Shown here: positions 58,672 through 64,000 of the stretch, in pieces
Numbering within the stretch: position 1 is the first letter of the stretch
Layout: each line of letters opens with the position of its first letter
Source: Mactra quadrangularis
Lineage: Eukaryota; Mollusca; Bivalvia; Venerida; Mactridae
Direction: 5' to 3'
Length of the DNA: 64,000 nucleotides
NCBI GenBank assembly: GCA_025267735.1
Contig: CM046295.1
Coordinates: 13,651,167-13,715,166 of the forward strand
Notes under the pieces: model-generated
Told to the model about the DNA's origin: nothing
What the model saw: the letters and a program-made list of their open reading frames with translations, nothing else
The model's database searches: none
Made by a program: the position numbers and the translations under genes

Positions 58672-60102
58672 GAATTGCTCAAGATGAACCTGTTTGTAAG
58701 ACCGAGAATACTTGTGATTGTTGTAAAAGTAATCCTGAAAATGGAGGAAGAAATCTGTGGGAAATCTGTAGAAATCAAGGCTCTGCTTGGTCATGTGTGT
58801 ATGGATGTATTGATGGTTATTGGGGTGGGAAATGTTGGAGTTTTTGTCCAGCCTCTTGTTTAAGTTGTCATAGACAGTACGACGTCGATACAAACAATAA
58901 TATTTGTTATTCATGTGTTGATGGTTACTATGGAACAAACTGTGGAACAAATTGCTCAGCAAACTGTGCTGAGAACAAATGTAACCAAACAACAGGTAAT
59001 TGTTTACAAGGTTGTAAAAACAACTGGACGGGAAGTAAATGTTATTCTTGTGCTGATACATGGTATGGTAACAATTGTGATATACGATGTCCTGATGTTT
59101 GTATAGACAGAATGTGTAACAACAATGGTGAATGTACCAATGGTTGTGCTGATGAAAACCTGTTTGGAACAAAATGTGACCGATGTAAAGGTGGAAAATA
59201 CGGTGACAACTGTGATAAAGATTGTCCGGTTAACTGCATGTACGACACATGTCTAAGAGATGATGGCAGATGTTTAAGTGGATGCAATGGTAACTTTGAC
59301 GGGGTTAGATGTGACAAATGTAAGCCAGGTTATTACGGAAATAACTGTAACAATCAGTGTAATAATTGTCTAAATGGAGTTTGTGATCGATCAACAGGTA
59401 GATGTATAGAATGTGTCAATGGCAAGTTTGGTGAACATTGTACTAAGTATTGTTCGTATCGTTGTAAGAACTCAGTGTGTGATAGAAATACTGCGGTATG
59501 TTCAGGAGGATGTTGGACTGGATACTCTGGAGATAAATGTTGTGTTTATGACAATGGTTGTGAGATATGCGACTCGACGACATCTTGTTCTGAATGTAAA
59601 TCTGGTTTCTATGGATATTCGTGCTGGAGATCTTGTCCCACTAATTGTGTTGGTGCATGTGATAAGGACACAGGACATTGTGAAGCTTGTAAAGAAGGAA
59701 GGTTTTATGGCAACCGATGTCGTTCACCGTGTCCGACTGAATGTCTAGATGGTCTGTGTTACAAAGAAGATGGACGATGTTTAACTTGTAAGAAAGGATA
59801 CTTTGGTGGCAAGTGTGAAGACAAATGTCCTGAAAACTGTTTAAATGGAAAATGTAGACGTAAAAATGGACAATGTATGTTTTGTAAAGAAGGAAATTAT
59901 GGTCCGGCGTGCGATGAAACATGTCCAGCTAATTGTCTAAACAAAGTGTGCGGTCGGAATGATGGTATATGTCACAACTGTACTGCTGGACTCTATGGTG
60001 ACGTATGCGATAAGACCTGTAAGCGATATGACTGTATTAACAATACATGTTCACAAACCACTGGGTTGTGTACATTAGGATACATAAATGGATGCGAGGA
60101 AG
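58672..60102 (+). CDS. Multi-EGF receptor exon 2: entire EGF-repeat ectodomain
   Basis: A single 1431-nt phase 1-1 exon follows a pyrimidine-rich acceptor (TTTGTGTAG). After an N-terminal cysteine block (CKTENTCDCCK ... CVYGCIDGYWGGKC) it encodes about ten repeats of 35-45 residues with the pattern C-x-x-G-x-[YF]-G-x-x-C-x-x-x-C-x-x-x-C, for example CKPGYYGNNCNNQC and CKKGYFGGKCEDKC. One repeat is irregular (GDKCCVYDNGCEICDSTTSC). The exon ends GAAG|GTTAGT. Encoding the whole repeat array in one exon is unlike vertebrate MEGF10, where repeats are split over many exons. Open frames on the other strand and in other phases here are by-products of the repeats. Confidence 0.9.
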
Positions 60103-60972
60103 GTTAGTGTAGACATTTTCCTAGGCAGTAACTACATAAATTACATACTTGGGGTTTGGTCATGTACTTTTTCTAAGGCCATTCTGCTTCTCTGACCGCC
60201 GCAAAATAATTGAACAAAAATTGTTATAAACTCTATAAAGCGCAAAACAATATATTACTTTGTACATGTACTCGTAAATAAGTATATCTCTATTGTGACC
60301 TAATGCGTTAATATTATCTCCTATTAGTAATAATACGCGATTTATTTAATATCAAACTGTCCGTCCCTCAAATGCCTGAAAACAAGGTCAGTGATTATTT
60401 GTTAATGTAAGTGGAATTTAAGCAACGGTATCATTTAATATGATACCAATATTGACTCTGCTCTAAACAACAACGAAGAACTTTTAATTTCTGCGAACAC
60501 ATAAAACTTCAGTCGGCTTAATGTTGTATATGATAAGGGACCTTGTTCAGTTATTTACCCTTGTATACTCTTCAAATAGGTAGGTTCAATCAGTTGGACT
60601 ACTCGGATTTTACCCTTACATTTCAATGTCAATTTGACACAATTAATCTTAAATAACTCTTTTTGTAAATCATTTAATTTGTTTGAAAATCAAGCTTTAG
60701 TACTGTTATTGTAAAGAACTACTTAAATTTCATCACTCCTGTTAATATCTTCATTAACAAGAAAGATATTAGGTAAACTATTTCATTATCATTACATAGG
60801 ACTTCAATGATAAAATCCTAGGATTCCAACTGATAGGACCTACTTATCAATTGGATTGCTTCAGATTTTTTATCAAGGAAAGGTAACTGACAAAAGTCCC
60901 TCATTGTCCAATATACTTTATACTTTTACTAATATAGAGAAAATGTGAATGGTGTAAATGATATACTTACAG
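60103..60972 (+). other. Intron 2 of the receptor gene
   Basis: 870 bp of AT-rich sequence with nothing recognisable. Confidence 0.6.
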
Positions 60973-61075
60973 AACCACAGACGTCATGTCACACAGGAGA
61001 AATTGTTGGTGGAATTATTGCTGCTGTTGTAATAATTATTACTTTGAATAATGTTATATGGTTCGTGTGGACACG
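60973..61075 (+). CDS. Multi-EGF receptor exon 3: transmembrane segment
   Basis: After acceptor CTTACAG the exon reads EPQTSCHTGE, then a 23-residue hydrophobic stretch IVGGIIAAVVIIITL...VIWFVW followed by TR, a single membrane-spanning helix with a basic stop-transfer end. The donor is ACACG|GTAAGT in phase 2. The exon is short and was found by joining phases. Confidence 0.85.
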
Positions 61076-61311
61076 GTAAGTCAATTTACTTGATTTACTT
61101 TTATATGGCACTGTCATGATCTACATTATAAAAGTTAAAGACCGTGAAGTACTCTTTCAGATAATATGGAATTTATCATGGTTCTTGTACTATATCAAGT
61201 TAAACTGTATAGATCAATGTATACAATTACCTATGCTTGATACTAAGAATAGTTCAGGGTAACATATTATCAAAAATCTTACGATAATTTAACAACACAA
61301 TATAGAAGGAT

Positions 61312-61333
61312 TTACGACAAAAGTCGGTCGTAA
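61312..61333. repeat. Hairpin TTACGAC / GTCGTAA in intron 3
   Basis: A 7-bp stem and 8-nt loop (tttacgacaaaagtcggtcgtaag region). It is related to the hairpins of the 50.9-53.8 kb intergenic region. Confidence 0.65.
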
Positions 61334-61640
61334 GAGTTAGACCGTTGATAATACGGGTCCCAGGTGTTTTACTGAATTCACAAATAGTTTTTACTTTGAA
61401 TAATTTGTTTTGTAATAGTGGAGTTCAATTTGCTATACAACTACCATTTTTTATAATTTATGCAATAGTGCATTTATATTAATATAATGTTGTCATATAT
61501 ACATTTTTACATGAAATTGTAAAATTAATGTAATTAATGTTGTTAATATATACCTGACTGAAACATCATTGTGGTGAAATTTATAAAGTGGAAATATTGA
61601 AAATATAGGGAACACATTTAAACAATATCTAAATGATTAC

Positions 61641-61829
61641 TTAAAGGAATTTGTCTTGTTGATGGGTCTCTAATTGTTGTTCATGCACCGTTCGTCTGTT
61701 TCTAAGTTTGTCCCCAGTTTGTCCAATGTAGAATTCCTTACATCTATTGCATCTTAGAACATATAAAACATTGTCAACTGTGCAATTCATTTTTTCTTTG
61801 ACATGAAAATTTTTATCATTCAGTTTAAT
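61641..61829 (-). pseudogene. Penelope-like element fragment: GIY-YIG endonuclease
   Basis: The minus frame reads IKLNDKNFHVKEKMNC, TVDNVLYVLRCNRCKEFYIG, then QTGDKLRNRRTVHEQQLETH and a stop at 61641. The 'NVLYVLRC..C..FYIGQT...L..R...H' order is the GIY-YIG nuclease signature found at the C-terminus of Penelope-like retroelements. The reverse transcriptase part is not present, so only the 3' end inserted or survived, antisense in intron 3 of the receptor gene. Confidence 0.8.
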
Positions 61830-61887
61830 ATTTAATATATATATATAAATTCTACATTTAACAAATGCCTACTTTTATTTATTGCAG

Positions 61888-61999
61888 TAGACAGACAAAG
61901 GACAATAAGAAAGACCCAGGAATACATACAAATGCTATCTATGAAAATGACCAAGCTGACCCTGACGGTTATGAAGAACTTCAAGTCACTCATCGCTAG
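61888..61999 (+). CDS. Multi-EGF receptor exon 4: cytoplasmic tail with hemITAM-like motif
   Basis: After acceptor ATTGCAG the phase 2 junction completes an Arg codon and the tail reads RRQTKDNKKDPGIHTNAIYE, then NDQADPDGYEELQVTHR and TAG at 61997-61999. DPDGYEEL (61958-61981) fits the hemITAM layout (acidic residues, DG, then YxxL) known from CLEC-2 and Dectin-1. There is no second YxxL at ITAM spacing. Signalling through this motif is inference. Confidence 0.85.
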
Positions 62000-63350
62000 A
62001 TAATGATAATTACAAAATGTTTAATTTTTATACTTTAGATTTCACCCTCACCCCAGCAGTGTAAATTTTGTAGTTATACAACAGATAATAGTGTTATACA
62101 TAAAATATGTCACTGCGTGATGAAAACATCAAAACATTATAAACTATGGTCTTGTCTATTATCATGCATTGGATTTGATAGATACTTGCAATTCATACAT
62201 AGTAATGACATGGAACAATGTGCCTATCTCTTAAAAATGTGTAATGAAATAAATCAAAACGTTTTTGTAAATTTCTCGCTCAGTAAAAGACTAGCTTCTG
62301 TATTACAATAATATGTTTTATTATTGATCAAATTGCTATTTTAAACACGTAATAAGAACCTATCACTAAGTCCCCGTCTTCTTATTTCGAAGGCAATTTT
62401 AGTGAGTGGTTTAATGTGTGTTTTTCTTTTAATATTGTTCGTATCGTAATGCCTTATTTTTCGTTTTCGTGTTAAGGTTTTCTCTATGAGCAATATTCAT
62501 TCATATTGATATATCGCATGTGCATGCCTTTTTTGTCGTATTTATCCGTAACTGTATAAATATACTTGTATGTTTATATCTATACTGTATATATGTTATG
62601 CTCTTCAAAAATGGAGGAAATATATAAATATATTAATAAATATATTATGGAAACTTTATTTAAACATATTAACCCTTTCGTAAGGACCGGACAAGTTTCC
62701 CTATACGATGGATAAACATTTCTCTTATGTTCATAAAAAAATTACATGTTTGAGTACAGCTTGCTACAGCAACAGAAAATTGTCAGTTATTGTGAATGTC
62801 GTCTGAATCATATTTATCTGGCAAGTTGGAGAAAGCGTTAATCCATCAGGCTTTTCAAAAATCCAGAAATGTATAAATTACACGACTCAGAAAGTCCTAT
62901 AATGAGTTATTCTCAAAGTGAAATGACATCAAATTATTGAAAATATTTGGAACCGTAAACTTAAGCTTTTTTCGGAACTATTATAAAAACTGACCTAACT
63001 CTTAACTTTATTTCGGACAACCAATGGAATCATTAGTTTATCAATTTCTCAATACCTGAAGAGGTTACATTGTCCGAACATGAATGGTAAAGCTAATTGT
63101 GTAAGTGAAATACGAATGTATATAAAATATATATATATAAACTTGGCTTTGACAGCTGCGTCGACAATCCTAGGACATTCTTAGTACACATACTTTCATT
63201 GTGATAATGAAAACTTGTTTATACCACAGGGGTATAGAAATTTATAATATTTTTGTGTGATGGGCCTCCTTGTCTTCCGTAGTACATCTGAATTACAAAG
63301 AATGTAGAACAAAAAGGTCGATATTGTCATTAACTATATTACGAGTATTA
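62000..63350. other. 3' flank of the receptor gene, no further gene
   Basis: A possible polyadenylation signal AATAAA lies at 62248-62253, inside an open frame (62117-62311) that is otherwise unsupported; another AATAAA region is near 62,632. The 63,020-63,170 segment is a relative of 51,270-51,430. Confidence 0.5.
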
Positions 63351-63540
63351 ATGACGTTTTGACAAGCTGTACGTGTTAAATATAGTTCGGTTATTTCCGG
63401 ACAAGATCGGAAAAGTTCGGGTGTTATTTTATGACGTTTTGAAGAGCGGTACGTGTTAAATCTATTTCGGTGATTTCCGGACATGATCGGTTATGTACGG
63501 ATGTTATTTTATGACAATTTAATGAGCCCCATGTACGCGG
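63351..63540. repeat. 80-bp tandem repeat, about 2.3 copies
   Basis: Units start ATGAC at 63351, 63431 and 63511. Each contains 'tgttattttatgac' and a 'ggttatttccggacaagatcgg'-type core (first two units). The first two units also carry TGACGT. Confidence 0.8.
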
Positions 63541-64000
63541 TTAACGCAGTTCCATTTCTCTGGACAAGGTCAATTTGTTTTAGTTTCCACCTTACTAAAC
63601 GAGCAAACCTCCAAGTGAAAACTTCAGAAACTTTGAAAACCTTATTTTTGAAAAACAGAATCTTTGATTTTTATTCTATGAGAACTTTAAAATGAAAAAG
63701 TGCGTACTTTTGCATCGAAAAATTTTATTTATAAAATCAAGGCCGAGAAATATGTCAACAGGTAGTATTTCACTAAGTTTAGCTTTGATAAACCAGAGAC
63801 TACTTGCGTAGTATATTTTCTAAGATGGCCATTGATTTAAGTAAAAGTTCATCTCACTTTTTTATTGATTGTCCCTTTAAGATTTATCATTGAACGACAA
63901 AATTGCTTAAATCGATATTTTTTTTTGTAAAATATTACACTTTACAACCTTTAACTATTTTTGAGAAAATGAACTTTTATAAAACCTTTATTTTTTAAAT
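63541..64000. other. Right end of window, no gene recognised
   Basis: AT-rich. The frame at 63483-63695 overlaps the tandem repeat and shows no domain features. Confidence 0.5.

Larger units (their letters stand above)
57938..61999 (+). other. MEGF10/Draper-like multi-EGF receptor gene (4 exons, 564 aa)
   Basis: Exons 57938-57986, 58672-60102, 60973-61075 and 61888-61999 join with GT/AG introns to 1695 nt, an exact multiple of three. The product is a type I membrane protein: signal peptide, about ten EGF-like repeats of the compact, laminin/tenascin-like type seen in MEGF10/11, SCARF and Draper, one transmembrane helix and a 37-residue tail. Relatives act as engulfment or scavenger receptors, and a similar role here is inferred. 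It lacks an obvious EMI domain and its tail is much shorter than in Draper or MEGF10, so it is a family member rather than an orthologue. Such genes are numerous in bivalves. Confidence 0.85.

Noticed and set aside
58627..59922. Minus-strand and alternate-frame genes over the EGF exon
   Set aside because: They mirror the cysteine-repeat codons of the real exon and show no independent features.

Overview
The window is AT-rich eukaryotic DNA with split genes (GT/AG introns), tRNA-derived SINEs, non-LTR and Penelope-type retroelements and many inverted-repeat elements. The two real host genes, a Lustrin-like secreted shell-matrix-type protein and a MEGF10/Draper-like multi-EGF receptor, together with the repeat content point to a mollusc, most likely a bivalve. 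The species cannot be named from sequence alone.

Layout. 1-8.6 kb is repeat-rich: a deleted Tigger/pogo element (1136-1781), a broken HARBI1-like PIF/Harbinger transposase gene on the minus strand (2140-about 5845) whose last exon carries an in-frame SINE, and several fold-back MITEs (5.25-7.46 kb). From 49,616 down to 8,790 on the minus strand runs one gene of eight coding exons. I assembled it by hand; the reading frame stays open through all eight exons (3813 nt, 1270 residues). It encodes a signal peptide, nine Lustrin-type cysteine modules, a Pro/Gln linker, a roughly 700-residue Pro/Thr-rich repeat region and a C-terminal WAP domain, with every intron in phase 1. This is the domain order of the nacre protein Lustrin A.

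The third intron of that gene (14,960-46,432, about 31.5 kb) is filled by an array of about 4.1-kb units. Each unit is a 2.8-kb near-palindrome plus a spacer holding a hAT-type MITE. The palindrome arms end in a conserved module of about 246 bp with a recurring 81-codon reading frame, and the arms are built from degenerate short subrepeats, which resembles Foldback elements. A 4.0-kb element with 15-bp terminal inverted repeats has jumped into one palindrome and carries six RFX/X-box-like palindromes within about 1 kb.

49.6-54.4 kb is intergenic and contains recurring TTACGAC...GTCGTAA hairpins. 54.4-57.4 kb is a 5'-truncated non-LTR retrotransposon with one nonsense codon and one frameshift. 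57.9-62.0 kb on the plus strand is a four-exon gene (564 residues): signal peptide, about ten EGF-like repeats, one transmembrane helix and a short tail with a hemITAM-like DGYEEL motif. Its introns hold a hAT MITE and a Penelope GIY-YIG fragment. 62-64 kb is non-coding, with an 80-bp tandem repeat. The two host genes are divergent, 8.3 kb apart, and nothing in the sequence ties their functions together.
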